From Blastococcus sp. (GTDB taxonomy: Bacteria > Actinomycetota > Actinomycetes > Mycobacteriales > Geodermatophilaceae): a stretch of DNA of 9,029 nucleotides. Location: assembly GCA_025963345.1 (NCBI GenBank), contig JAOPUS010000326.1, forward strand, positions 1 through 9,029, read 5' to 3'. Under the pieces are notes generated by a model. It was not told the DNA's origin and ran no database searches. It saw only the letters and a list, made by a program, of their open reading frames with translations. This document shows positions 1 through 6,528 of the stretch, in pieces (the stretch's first letter is position 1; each line of letters opens with the position of its first letter). A program made the translations under genes and the position numbers.

Positions 1-626
1 TCGGCCGCACCTCCTCGACCAGCACCGGACAGGCGACGCCGCGGAACCTGTTCGGCTTCAAGGACGGCACGAACAACCTCAAGGCCGAGAACGACCAGGC
101 GCTGGACCGCTTCGTCTGGGTGGGCGAGGGCGACGACGGCGCCGACTGGCTGGCCGGCGGGTCCTACCTGGTCAGCCGGCGGATCCGGATGCTCATCGAG
201 CCCTGGGACACCTCCACGCTCAACGAGCAGGAGCAGACCATCGGCCGGACCAAGGGTGCCGGTGCCCCCCTCGGACAGCGCACGGAGTTCGACCCGGTCG
301 ACTTCACCAAGCAGGCCGACGGGGAGCCCGCCGTCCCCCTGACGTCGCACGTCTTCCTCGCCAACCCGACCAACGCGGGGACGGCGATCCTGCGCCGCGG
401 CTACAGCTTCGTCGACGGCTCCGACGGCCTTGGTCGGCTGGACGCCGGGTTGTTCTTCATCGCCTACCAGCGCGACCCGGAGAGCGGATTCGTCCAGGTG
501 CAGCGCAACCTGCGGGCGGACGCGATGAACGAGTACATACGGCACACGTCCTCGGCCGTCTTCGCCTGCCCGCCGGGTCTGCGCGGCGACGACGACTGGT
601 GGGGCCGGCCGCTCTTCGCCGGCTGA
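1..626 (+). CDS. efeB: DyP-type heme peroxidase / deferrochelatase EfeB, 3' part
   Basis: Only the last 207 codons are in the window; the reading frame enters at base 3 and the gene began upstream. Visible DyP-family landmarks are GFKDGT (bases 54-71), whose Asp is the family's catalytic acid; a His in LTSHVFLANP, matching the proximal heme ligand; and ILRRGYS, whose Arg matches the conserved distal heme-pocket arginine. The C-terminal run with QRDPESGFVQVQRNL, then DAMNEYIRHTSSAVFACPPG is typical of the EfeB branch. Known role of that branch: a secreted, usually Tat-exported heme protein of the EfeUOB iron-uptake system, with peroxidase activity and reported release of iron from heme. The N-terminus with any Tat signal, and any efeU/efeO neighbours, lie outside the window. 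The family is clear; the EfeB assignment over another DyP subclass rests on these motifs and is good but not absolute. Confidence 0.9.
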   Translation, partial: GRTSSTSTGQATPRNLFGFKDGTNNLKAENDQALDRFVWVGEGDDGADWLAGGSYLVSRRIRMLIEPWDTSTLNEQEQTIGRTKGAGAPLGQRTEFDPVDFTKQADGEPAVPLTSHVFLANPTNAGTAILRRGYSFVDGSDGLGRLDAGLFFIAYQRDPESGFVQVQRNLRADAMNEYIRHTSSAVFACPPGLRGDDDWWGRPLFAG

Positions 627-669
627 TCGGACGTGGGTGCGTGGCCGGTCCGGTACGCCCAGCGATCGG

Positions 670-689
670 CGCGCCGCCCACGCGGCGCG
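670..689 (+). terminator. GC-rich hairpin downstream of efeB, candidate terminator
   Basis: CGCGCCGC (670-677) pairs perfectly with GCGGCGCG (682-689) around a CCAC loop, 43 bp after the efeB stop. There is no T-run, so it could only be the U-less type often proposed in actinobacteria. GC-rich sequence makes such 8-bp stems fairly common by chance, hence the low confidence. The rest of the 627-857 gap holds no supported gene; the open frame running through it lacks a ribosome site and is only an upstream extension of the kinase frame. Confidence 0.35.
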
Positions 690-754
690 GCGGCGCGGAT
701 CACACCGGCAGATCGAGCCCTCGGAGCCGCGCCCGCGTTGAACATGTGTAACCC

Positions 755-778
755 CCCCTCTCTGTGGACAGAGAGGGG
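755..778 (+). promoter_or_regulatory. 10-bp perfect hairpin in the kinase 5' region
   Basis: CCCCTCTCTG (755-764) and CAGAGAGGGG (769-778) form a perfect 10-bp stem with a TGGA tetraloop, about 80 bp before the kinase start. Flanking C752-754 can pair further with the G-run starting at 781 across a small internal loop. The stem is of mixed composition and stands out from the local GC background. It could be a regulator-binding inverted repeat, an mRNA leader structure, or a terminator of efeB transcription; a T-tract is absent, so I do not call it a classical terminator. No convincing -10/-35 pair was seen near it. Confidence 0.5.
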
Positions 779-843
779 ACGGGGGACAACCGCGTGGACC
801 CCCGTCCGCATCGGAGCGGGCCGCGCGCAGAGGCAGGACAGGC

Positions 844-849
844 GAGGAG
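844..849 (+). promoter_or_regulatory. Ribosome binding site deciding the kinase start
   Basis: GAGGAG lies 8 nt before the GTG at 858, which is ideal spacing. A competing GTG at 849 would overlap this site and has only the weaker AGGA at 835-838, so 858 is preferred. Confidence 0.7.
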
Positions 850-857
850 TGACCTCC

Positions 858-2396
858 GTGGTCGAACCGGGACGACGGTGCCTGGGCGACCGCTACGAAC
901 TGCACCAGTTGATCGCCGCCGGCGGGATGGGCCAGGTCTGGCGGGCCACCGACATCGCCCTGCACCGGTCGGTCGCGGTCAAGGTGCTGCGCAGCGAGTA
1001 CACCGGCGACCCGAGCTTCCTCGACCGGTTCCGCGCCGAGGCCCAGCACGCCGCCTCCTTGAGCCACCCCAACATCGCCGCCGTCTTCGACTACGGCGAG
1101 GAGATCGCCCAGGACGGCACCGGCGAGACGCTGGCCTACCTGGTCATGGAGCTCGTCGAGGGTGAGCCGCTGTCGGCACTGGTGGCCCGGGAGGGCCCGC
1201 TGGACACCGCGACCACGCTCTCGCTCCTCCGGCAGACCGCCTTCGGCCTCGGTGAGGCGCACCAGGCGGGCATGGTGCACCGCGACGTCAAGCCCGGGAA
1301 CATCCTGGTCCGCCCCGACGGCAGCGTGAAGATCACCGACTTCGGCATCGCGTGGTCGGCCCGCAGCGTCGCGCTGACCCGCACCGGGCAGGTCATCGGC
1401 ACCCCCCAGTACCTCTCCCCCGAGCAGGCCGAGGGCCGGCTCGCCACACCGGCCAGCGACGTCTACGCCCTGGGCCTGATCGGCTACGAGTGCCTGACCG
1501 GGCACCCGGCCTTCGACGGCGACAACGCGGTCACCATCGCGCTCAAGCAGGTGCGTCAGGACCCCGAGCCGCTGCCCGGCGAGCTCCCGCTCGACGTGCG
1601 GCAGCTGATCACCCGGTCACTGGTCAAGGACCCCGCCGGCCGCCTCCCCGACGGCGCGGCCTTCGCCGCCGCGATCGACGACATCCTGGCCGGGCGGCCG
1701 CTGCCCGCGGCTCCGCCCACGGTCGCCGTCCCCGCGCCCCGGCCCTCCGTCGCCCGACCGCCGGTCGCACGCCGCCGCACCAGCGTCGCCATGGTGCTGC
1801 TGCCGATCCTCGGGCTGCTGGCCGGCGCGGGCATCGCCGTCGTCCTGCTCCAGGCGCTGTCCGGCAACGGTGGCTCAGGTTCCCCGGCCGAGGCCGCCGA
1901 GCAGCGGCAGGCGGGCAGCATCGTGCTCGACGCGCAGGACTACGTCGGCCGGCCGCTGAACGACGTGACCGGGCGGTTGACGGCCCTGGGTCTGCGCGTC
2001 CAGCTGCAGTCCGAGGTCAGGGACGACGTGGTGCCCGACCAGGTGACCGGTGTCTCCCCGCAGGGCCGGCCGCTGGAGTCCGGGGACACCGTGGTCGTCA
2101 CCTACGCCGTTGCCCAGGCGGGGGGCGGCGCCCGGCCCGACGGCACCGTGGTCACCGGTGTGTCCGTCCGTGGCGGACCCTCCTCCGCTGGCGGGTCCGG
2201 GAGCCTCGTGGACGGGGCCGCCACCTCATCCACGGCCGGCGACACGGCCGCGACCGCGACCACCCTGCCCGCGACGCCGACCGGGCCGCAACCGACCGAG
2301 ACGTCGACGTCGGCGAGCCAGACCACGAGCACGAGCGAGACTTCCACCTCGTCGTCGTCGGCCTCGACGAGCACGTCGACCGCGCCCCCGCAATGA
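858..2396 (+). CDS. Membrane Ser/Thr protein kinase with one PASTA domain
   Basis: A 512-residue Hanks-type kinase of the PknB kind. The kinase domain spans about residues 12-280: glycine loop AAGGMGQVW, ATP-anchoring Lys42 in VAVKVL, catalytic HRD at 141-143 in HRDVKPGN, DFG at 161-163, and SPE ending at Glu189. All key residues are intact, so it should be active. A proline-rich juxtamembrane linker leads to one membrane helix (about 310-334). Outside the membrane is a single PASTA domain (about 357-417), a fold that binds muropeptides or beta-lactams in related kinases, then about 95 Gly/Ser/Thr residues ending in runs of TSTS. Classical PknB has several PASTA repeats, so this is a short-sensor variant. 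The start at 858 follows GAGGAG. The next gene, 33 bp away, encodes a Ser/Thr phosphatase, suggesting one transcript. The substrate is unknown; growth or envelope control is inferred only from the family. Confidence 0.93.
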   Translation: MVEPGRRCLGDRYELHQLIAAGGMGQVWRATDIALHRSVAVKVLRSEYTGDPSFLDRFRAEAQHAASLSHPNIAAVFDYGEEIAQDGTGETLAYLVMELVEGEPLSALVAREGPLDTATTLSLLRQTAFGLGEAHQAGMVHRDVKPGNILVRPDGSVKITDFGIAWSARSVALTRTGQVIGTPQYLSPEQAEGRLATPASDVYALGLIGYECLTGHPAFDGDNAVTIALKQVRQDPEPLPGELPLDVRQLITRSLVKDPAGRLPDGAAFAAAIDDILAGRPLPAAPPTVAVPAPRPSVARPPVARRRTSVAMVLLPILGLLAGAGIAVVLLQALSGNGGSGSPAEAAEQRQAGSIVLDAQDYVGRPLNDVTGRLTALGLRVQLQSEVRDDVVPDQVTGVSPQGRPLESGDTVVVTYAVAQAGGGARPDGTVVTGVSVRGGPSSAGGSGSLVDGAATSSTAGDTAATATTLPATPTGPQPTETSTSASQTTSTSETSTSSSSASTSTSTAPPQ

Positions 2397-2429
2397 GCTG
2401 ACCGCGGCTGCCCTCGTACCGGTCGCCAC

Positions 2430-4271
2430 GTGGAAAGATCCGCGGACGGCCGGACGTACCGGTTCTCCGTAGGCCGAGGAGTCCTCGTTCCGACCGATTA
2501 CGGCGCCATCTTCCGGTCGATGCCCACGCCCTACCTGGTGATGACGCCGGACCTCGTCATCGCCGACGCGAACCCCGTGTATCTCGCCACCACCGGCCGC
2601 GCCCTCGAGGAGATCGTCGGGCGGCCGCTGTTCGAGGTGTTCCCCGGCAACCCCAACGAGACCGATCCCGACGGCGGCGAGGGCAAGGTCCGGGCCTCCC
2701 TCGAGCGGGCCCGGGACACCGGCCGCATCGACACGATGGAGCTGCAGGAGTACGACATCCCCGACGGGCGGGGCGGGTTCGACAAGCGATTCTGGAGCCT
2801 GATCAGCATCCCGGTGCTCGACGGGACGGGCGTGTGTCGCCACGTTATCCAGCGGGCCGAGGACATCACCGACTACGTCCTCGACCAGCGGCAGGGCGGC
2901 GACGACCGCACCCGCGGTGCGGAATGGCATCGGCGGGTGCTCGAGGTCGAGTCCGATCTGTATGCCCGGGGCCTGGAGCTGACCGCCTCGCGGGAGGCGG
3001 AGCTGGCCACCGCACGACGGCTCGCTGCCCTGGCCGGCGTCGCGCTGGACCTCGCCGCGGCCGACACCGTCGACGACCTGACCCGCATCGTCACCGCCAC
3101 CGGGCTCGGGGCGCTGGGCGCGCGCGGGGCGGCGATCGCCGTCCGCGACGACGCCGACCTCCTGCATGCGGTGGCCACCCCGAGCCTCGGCGCCGAGGCG
3201 CAGCGCCGGTACGGCGTGATGTCCCTCGACGGGCCCTTCCCCGCTTGTGCGGCCGCGCGCACCGGCCGCGCGGTGATCCTGCCCGACCGCGCCGCCGCGC
3301 TCGTCTTCTCGCCCGGGATGGCGGAGGTTCTCGACGCGACGGGGACCGAGGCGTGGATCGGGCTCCCCCTGCAGGCGGGCAACCGCATCCTGGGATCGCT
3401 CAGCGTCGGCTGGGCGGAGCGGCACGTCTTCACCTCGCAGGACGTCGAACTGCTGGAGGCGTTCGCGGCCCAGTGCGCCCAGGTGCTCGACCGGATCCAG
3501 ACGCGGGCGGCCGAGCGGGCCGCCTACGCCGCCGCGCAGGGGATGGCCGAGGCGCTCCAGCGCAGTCTGCTCACCGAGCCCCCGCAGGCCGACGACCTCG
3601 AGATCGCCGTCCGCTACCTCCCGGCGGCCGAGCGGGCCCAGGTGGGCGGCGACTGGTACGACGCCTTCCAGGTGGGCGACGGCAGCACGATGCTGGTCAT
3701 CGGTGACGTCACCGGGCACGACCGGTACGCCGCTGCGGCGATGGCCCAGGTCCGCAACGTGCTGCGCGGGGTGGCGCACAGCCAGCCGGAGTCACCGGCC
3801 CGGGTGCTGGCCGCACTGGACCGGGCGATGGGCGACCTCGCGGTCGGAACCCTGGCCACCGCCGTCCTGGCCCGCGTCGAACGCTGGGGGCCGGAGGAGG
3901 CTCCGGGCCAGCGTCTGCTGCGCTGGTCGAATGCCGGTCACCCCGCGCCGCTGCTGATCGGGTGCGACGGCTCGGTGACGCTGCTGGAGCGGGTGCCCAA
4001 CCTGCTGCTGGGAGTGGATCCCCGCTCTGCGCGGGTGGAGCACGCGGTGATCCTCCCGCCGGGGGCGACGTTGCTGCTCTACACCGACGGGCTGGTGGAA
4101 CGGCGCGGCACGAACCTGGACGACGGCGTCGAGTGGCTGCGCCAGGAGGCGGAGAAGCTGGCCGACCTGCCCCTCGACGAGTTCTGCGACCGGCTGCTGG
4201 CCGGACTCCCCGAGGCCCTGGACGACGACGTCGCCATCCTCGCTCTGCGCTCGTACCCGGATCGGGCCTGA
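2430..4271 (+). CDS. PAS-GAF-SpoIIE (PP2C-type) protein phosphatase
   Basis: A 613-residue cytosolic regulator with no membrane helix. Order: PAS domain (about 31-150, starting MPTPYLVMTPDLVIADAN and ending in VIQRAEDIT), a helical linker (about 165-200), a GAF domain (about 195-355), the AEALQRSLL linker typical of this family, and a SpoIIE phosphatase domain (about 385-612). Metal-binding residues are visible: Asp408 in GGDWYD, Asp426 in GDVTGHD, and the Asp pair near 599-600 in DDVAIL. NAGHPAPLL and LLYTDGLVERRG are also family hallmarks. Relatives remove phosphate from STAS-type anti-anti-sigma factors in response to signals sensed by PAS/GAF. The kinase just upstream suggests a shared pathway. 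The start is uncertain: neither the GTG at 2430 nor the in-frame ATG at 2520, which opens the PAS domain, has a good ribosome site. The GTG near the kinase stop could be used by coupled translation. Confidence 0.92.
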   Translation: MERSADGRTYRFSVGRGVLVPTDYGAIFRSMPTPYLVMTPDLVIADANPVYLATTGRALEEIVGRPLFEVFPGNPNETDPDGGEGKVRASLERARDTGRIDTMELQEYDIPDGRGGFDKRFWSLISIPVLDGTGVCRHVIQRAEDITDYVLDQRQGGDDRTRGAEWHRRVLEVESDLYARGLELTASREAELATARRLAALAGVALDLAAADTVDDLTRIVTATGLGALGARGAAIAVRDDADLLHAVATPSLGAEAQRRYGVMSLDGPFPACAAARTGRAVILPDRAAALVFSPGMAEVLDATGTEAWIGLPLQAGNRILGSLSVGWAERHVFTSQDVELLEAFAAQCAQVLDRIQTRAAERAAYAAAQGMAEALQRSLLTEPPQADDLEIAVRYLPAAERAQVGGDWYDAFQVGDGSTMLVIGDVTGHDRYAAAAMAQVRNVLRGVAHSQPESPARVLAALDRAMGDLAVGTLATAVLARVERWGPEEAPGQRLLRWSNAGHPAPLLIGCDGSVTLLERVPNLLLGVDPRSARVEHAVILPPGATLLLYTDGLVERRGTNLDDGVEWLRQEAEKLADLPLDEFCDRLLAGLPEALDDDVAILALRSYPDRA

Positions 4272-4285
4272 CCGGCGCCGGTCAG
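4268..4285. terminator. 18-bp palindrome shared by two convergent stop codons
   Basis: CTGACCGGCGCCGGTCAG is a perfect palindrome centred between 4276 and 4277. The phosphatase TGA (4269-4271) and the TGA of the - strand membrane gene (4282-4284) are mirror images within it. With a GCGC loop it folds as a 7-bp stem on either transcript. A bidirectional terminator is the natural reading, although no T-run follows on either side. Confidence 0.5.
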
Positions 4286-5022
4286 CTCTTCCGGCCGGGG
4301 CCGATCCAGAGTGCGCCGCCCAGGGCACCCAGCGCCGCGGTGAGCAGGAAGCCCCGGTCACTGGCCACGACCGGCAGCACGACCAGGAGCCAGAAGACCG
4401 CGAGGCCGACCAGGCCGCCGGCCGCGATCCGCCACACCGCGCTCGACCGGAGCGTGCTGCCGGACGGGTAGGAGGCGGCGAAGGCCAGCACTCCCAGGAC
4501 GCCGCACAGCGTGGCGAACCCCGACCACAGCCGGACGGCCGACCAGTAGGACTCGACGCCGAAGTCGAGGGACAGGCCCAGCTCGAGCAGCACCAGGGAC
4601 AGCACGGCCAGACCGAGGGCGAGAACGGCGGCGCGGTCGCGGGGCGCGCGTACCCGGCGCTCCTTCTCCGGCCGGCCCGGCGCGTCGTCGGCCTCGAGCG
4701 TGTCGGGCCAGACGGGCACCGCGGTCTCGGTCGCCACCCGCTGGACCGGGGGAGGTGGGGGCGGCGGCGCCGGGGCGGCCGGGGGCGGGACTGGCGGGGT
4801 GCCGAGGCCAGGCAGTCCGGGGACGAAGTCGACCGGGCCCGTCGGCTGCGGGGCGTCCATGGGGACGGGTGCCGGCGCGACGGCGTCCGGGTGCGGCGGC
4901 AGTTGCTTCGTGGCGCCGTGCTGACCGGCGCCGGCCGGCTGCACGACCGGGATCTCCTGCGTGGACGGCTGAGCCGGACCGACGGGATCCACGGGCGGCT
5001 GGGGGTCGGACGGCGAGCTCAC
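4282..5022 (-). CDS. Proline-rich membrane protein of unknown function
   Basis: I do not recognise a named family. The 246-residue product has two parts. Residues 1-110 are disordered and proline-rich, with seven consecutive prolines at 86-92, and have no signal peptide. A basic stretch KERRVRAPRDR (about 120-130) leads into four predicted membrane helices: about 131-152, 165-185, 199-220 and 225-241, ending GPGRKS. By the positive-inside rule the proline-rich head and the tail should be cytosolic. The GTG start at 5022 is chosen because AAGGAGG stands 4 nt before it; the frame stays open 18 codons further upstream without a comparable site. It converges with the phosphatase gene and diverges from cinA, so it is probably a single-gene unit. 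The proline tract may bind a partner or act as a linker; that is inference. Confidence 0.8.
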   Translation of the reverse strand: MSSPSDPQPPVDPVGPAQPSTQEIPVVQPAGAGQHGATKQLPPHPDAVAPAPVPMDAPQPTGPVDFVPGLPGLGTPPVPPPAAPAPPPPPPPVQRVATETAVPVWPDTLEADDAPGRPEKERRVRAPRDRAAVLALGLAVLSLVLLELGLSLDFGVESYWSAVRLWSGFATLCGVLGVLAFAASYPSGSTLRSSAVWRIAAGGLVGLAVFWLLVVLPVVASDRGFLLTAALGALGGALWIGPGRKS

Positions 5023-5026
5023 GGGT

Positions 5027-5033
5027 CCTCCTT
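5027..5033 (-). promoter_or_regulatory. Strong Shine-Dalgarno of the proline-rich membrane gene
   Basis: On the - strand this reads AAGGAGG, close to the full anti-16S complement, 4 nt before the GTG at 5022. It decides that start over the in-frame GTG at 5076. Confidence 0.75.
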
Positions 5034-5074
5034 GCGCGCTCCGGGGGTCCGCAGATCGGACCGCTCCGACCTGC

Positions 5075-5080
5075 ACGGTA
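5075..5080 (-). promoter_or_regulatory. Possible -10 box for the proline-rich membrane gene
   Basis: The - strand reads TACCGT, fitting the actinobacterial TANNNT -10 pattern. It would give a leader of about 45 nt. No -35 match is visible and the pattern is loose, so this is tentative. Confidence 0.25.
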
Positions 5081-5128
5081 ACGGCGGGGGCGGAAGTGCT
5101 CGGTGAGGCGCCCCGGAGAGCGCCGCCC

Positions 5129-5134
5129 TAGGGT
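5129..5134 (+). promoter_or_regulatory. Candidate -10 box (TAGGGT) of a leaderless cinA-operon promoter
   Basis: TAGGGT fits the actinobacterial TANNNT -10 consensus. Its last T is 8 nt before the GTG at 5143, the spacing seen when transcription begins on the start codon itself. It lies in the divergent gap between the proline-rich membrane gene and cinA, where a promoter for cinA must exist unless it is further upstream. No good -35 hexamer is visible, which is common for such promoters. Confidence 0.5.
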
Positions 5135-5142
5135 CGGCCACC

Positions 5143-5223
5143 GTGAGTGAGCGTGCGAGCCCACGCATGGACACAGCAGCGCCGCGAACGCGGCCGACGA
5201 GCGCCAGCGAGGAGGACCAGTGA
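5143..5223 (+). CDS. 26-codon upstream reading frame overlapping cinA
   Basis: GTG at 5143 opens a 26-codon frame, starting MSERASPRMD and ending SEEDQ, that stops at TGA 5221-5223. That TGA overlaps the cinA GTG (5220-5222) as GTGA, a classic arrangement for translational coupling. No ribosome site precedes 5143, but TAGGGT sits 8 nt upstream, so the frame could be translated from a leaderless mRNA. The cinA ribosome site (AGGAGG) lies within its last Glu codons. The peptide is hydrophilic with no recognisable motif, so its role is more likely regulatory than as a protein. It may also be a chance frame; its placement is the argument. Confidence 0.4.
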   Translation: MSERASPRMDTAAPRTRPTSASEEDQ

Positions 5224-6503
5224 GCGCGCGAGCCGGAATCGTCGTGACGGGAACCGAGGTGCTCACGGGACGGGTGACCGACCGCAACGGGCCGTGGTTG
5301 GCCGAGCAGCTGCGGCAGCTGGGCGTCGACGTCGGGCACGTCGTCCTGGTGGGGGACCGGCCGGAGGACATGCAGGGCGCGCTCGCGTTCCTGGCCGGCA
5401 CCGGCGTCTCCCTCGTGATCACCTCCGGCGGGCTGGGCCCCACGGCCGACGATCTCACCGCCGAGGTGGTCGGGGAGTTCCAGGGCCGCCCGTCAGCTGT
5501 CGACCCGGCCCTGGAGCAGCGGATCGCTGTGGTCGTCGAGCGGTTGATGGCCCGGCGCGGCTGGCGGGCCGATCCCGACGCGACGGCGGCAGGTGTCCGG
5601 AAGCAGGCGCAGGTGCCGGGTGGCGCCATGGTCCTGGAGCCGGTGGGCACCGCACCGGGACTCGTCGTCCCCCCGTCCGACGGGCGCGACGGGCCGACCG
5701 TCCTCGTCCTGCCCGGTCCGCCGTCGGAGCTGCAGGGCATGTGGCCGGCTGCGGTCGCCGCCGAACCCGTCCAGCAGGCCCTCGCCGGCCGGACGGAACT
5801 GCGGCAGGAGACCGTCCGGCTCTGGGGCACCCTCGAGGCGGAGCTGGCGGTCGTCCTGCGCGACCACGACGCCGAGTTGTCCGGGCTCGAGGTCACCACC
5901 TGCATCCGGGAGGGAGAGCTGGAGATCGTCACCCGCTACGCCCCCGAGGCGCAGCCCGCCTACGACCGGCTCGGTGCGCTGCTCACCCGGACGTTCGACC
6001 ACACCCTGTTCTCCACGGGGCCGACGCTGGACGAGATCGTCGCCACGGGCTTCGCCGAGCGGGGCCTCACCGTGGCGACGGCGGAGTCCTGCACCGGCGG
6101 GATGCTGGCCGCCCGGCTGACCGAGCGGCCCGGCTCGTCGGCCTGGGTGCTCGGCGGGGTGACGGCGTACGCGAACTCGGCCAAGGAGCAACTGCTCGGC
6201 GTGCCGGCGGACGTCCTCGCCGAGCACGGTGCGGTCAGCCCCGAGGTGGCCCTCGCCCTCGCGGAGGGCGCGCGGGCCCGGTTCGGCGCCGATGTCGGCG
6301 TCGGCATCACCGGGGTCGCCGGCCCGGGCGGCGGGACGGCGGACAAGCCGGTCGGGACCGTGCACCTGTGCGTGGTCGGCCCCGAGGGGCCCCAGCTGCG
6401 CGCGCTCCGGCTACCCGGGTCGCGGGCGGTCGTCCGGGAACGATCCGTCACGATGGCCATGCACCTGCTGCGCGTCCTCCTGGTCGGCGGCCCACCCGCC
6501 TGA
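5220..6503 (+). CDS. cinA: CinA family protein, nicotinamide-nucleotide amidase
   Basis: A 427-residue full-length CinA, within the family's usual size. The N-terminal molybdopterin-binding-like domain (about 4-170) shows GTEVLTG, SGGLGPTADD (69-78) and PGPPSE (165-170); in relatives this domain hydrolyses ADP-ribose-type pyrophosphates. After a middle region, the C-terminal PncC domain (about 270-425) has ATAESCTGG with the catalytic Ser at 290 and GITGVAGPGGG (362-372). PncC deamidates nicotinamide mononucleotide to nicotinate mononucleotide, recycling the NAD breakdown product left by, for example, bacterial DNA ligase. Both domains look intact. The GTG start has AGGAGG (5210-5215) 4 nt upstream and overlaps the stop of a short upstream frame. 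In many bacteria cinA sits near recA or pgsA; here neither is in view. The older competence/damage name should not be read as function. Confidence 0.95.
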   Translation: MSARAGIVVTGTEVLTGRVTDRNGPWLAEQLRQLGVDVGHVVLVGDRPEDMQGALAFLAGTGVSLVITSGGLGPTADDLTAEVVGEFQGRPSAVDPALEQRIAVVVERLMARRGWRADPDATAAGVRKQAQVPGGAMVLEPVGTAPGLVVPPSDGRDGPTVLVLPGPPSELQGMWPAAVAAEPVQQALAGRTELRQETVRLWGTLEAELAVVLRDHDAELSGLEVTTCIREGELEIVTRYAPEAQPAYDRLGALLTRTFDHTLFSTGPTLDEIVATGFAERGLTVATAESCTGGMLAARLTERPGSSAWVLGGVTAYANSAKEQLLGVPADVLAEHGAVSPEVALALAEGARARFGADVGVGITGVAGPGGGTADKPVGTVHLCVVGPEGPQLRALRLPGSRAVVRERSVTMAMHLLRVLLVGGPPA

Positions 6504-6528
6504 GCGCGGGCCCGCCGGCCGGCTCAGG
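6499..6528. terminator. Inverted repeat spanning the cinA and small-gene stops
   Basis: CCTGAGC (6499-6505) and GCTCAGG (6522-6528) are exact inverted copies around a 16-nt GC-only core that itself contains GCCGGCCGGC. The cinA TGA (6501-6503) and the opposite-strand TGA (6524-6526) lie in the two arms. This probably acts as a bidirectional terminator for the convergent genes. There is no T-run. Confidence 0.5.

Noticed and set aside
633..857. A 75-codon N-terminal extension of the kinase
   Set aside because: It has no ribosome site at 633, runs through both hairpins, and its Arg/Ala-rich residues are unlike a kinase N-terminus. GAGGAG before 858 decides.
2475..2487. CGAGGA-G-TCCTCG inverted repeat near the phosphatase start
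   Set aside because: A one-base centre allows only a short hairpin, and it lies within the likely coding region. I see no reason to call it an operator.
2226..3779. A 517-codon - strand open frame
   Set aside because: It is antisense to the kinase tail and the phosphatase, has low-complexity Arg/Gly composition and no family motif.
5107..5124. GGCGC/GCGCC short inverted repeat upstream of the TAGGGT box
   Set aside because: A 5-bp GC-only stem is expected by chance in this DNA.
4358..5932. A 524-codon - strand open frame
   Set aside because: It crosses the proline-rich gene out of frame and the antisense of cinA; its Ser/Arg-rich product has no motif.
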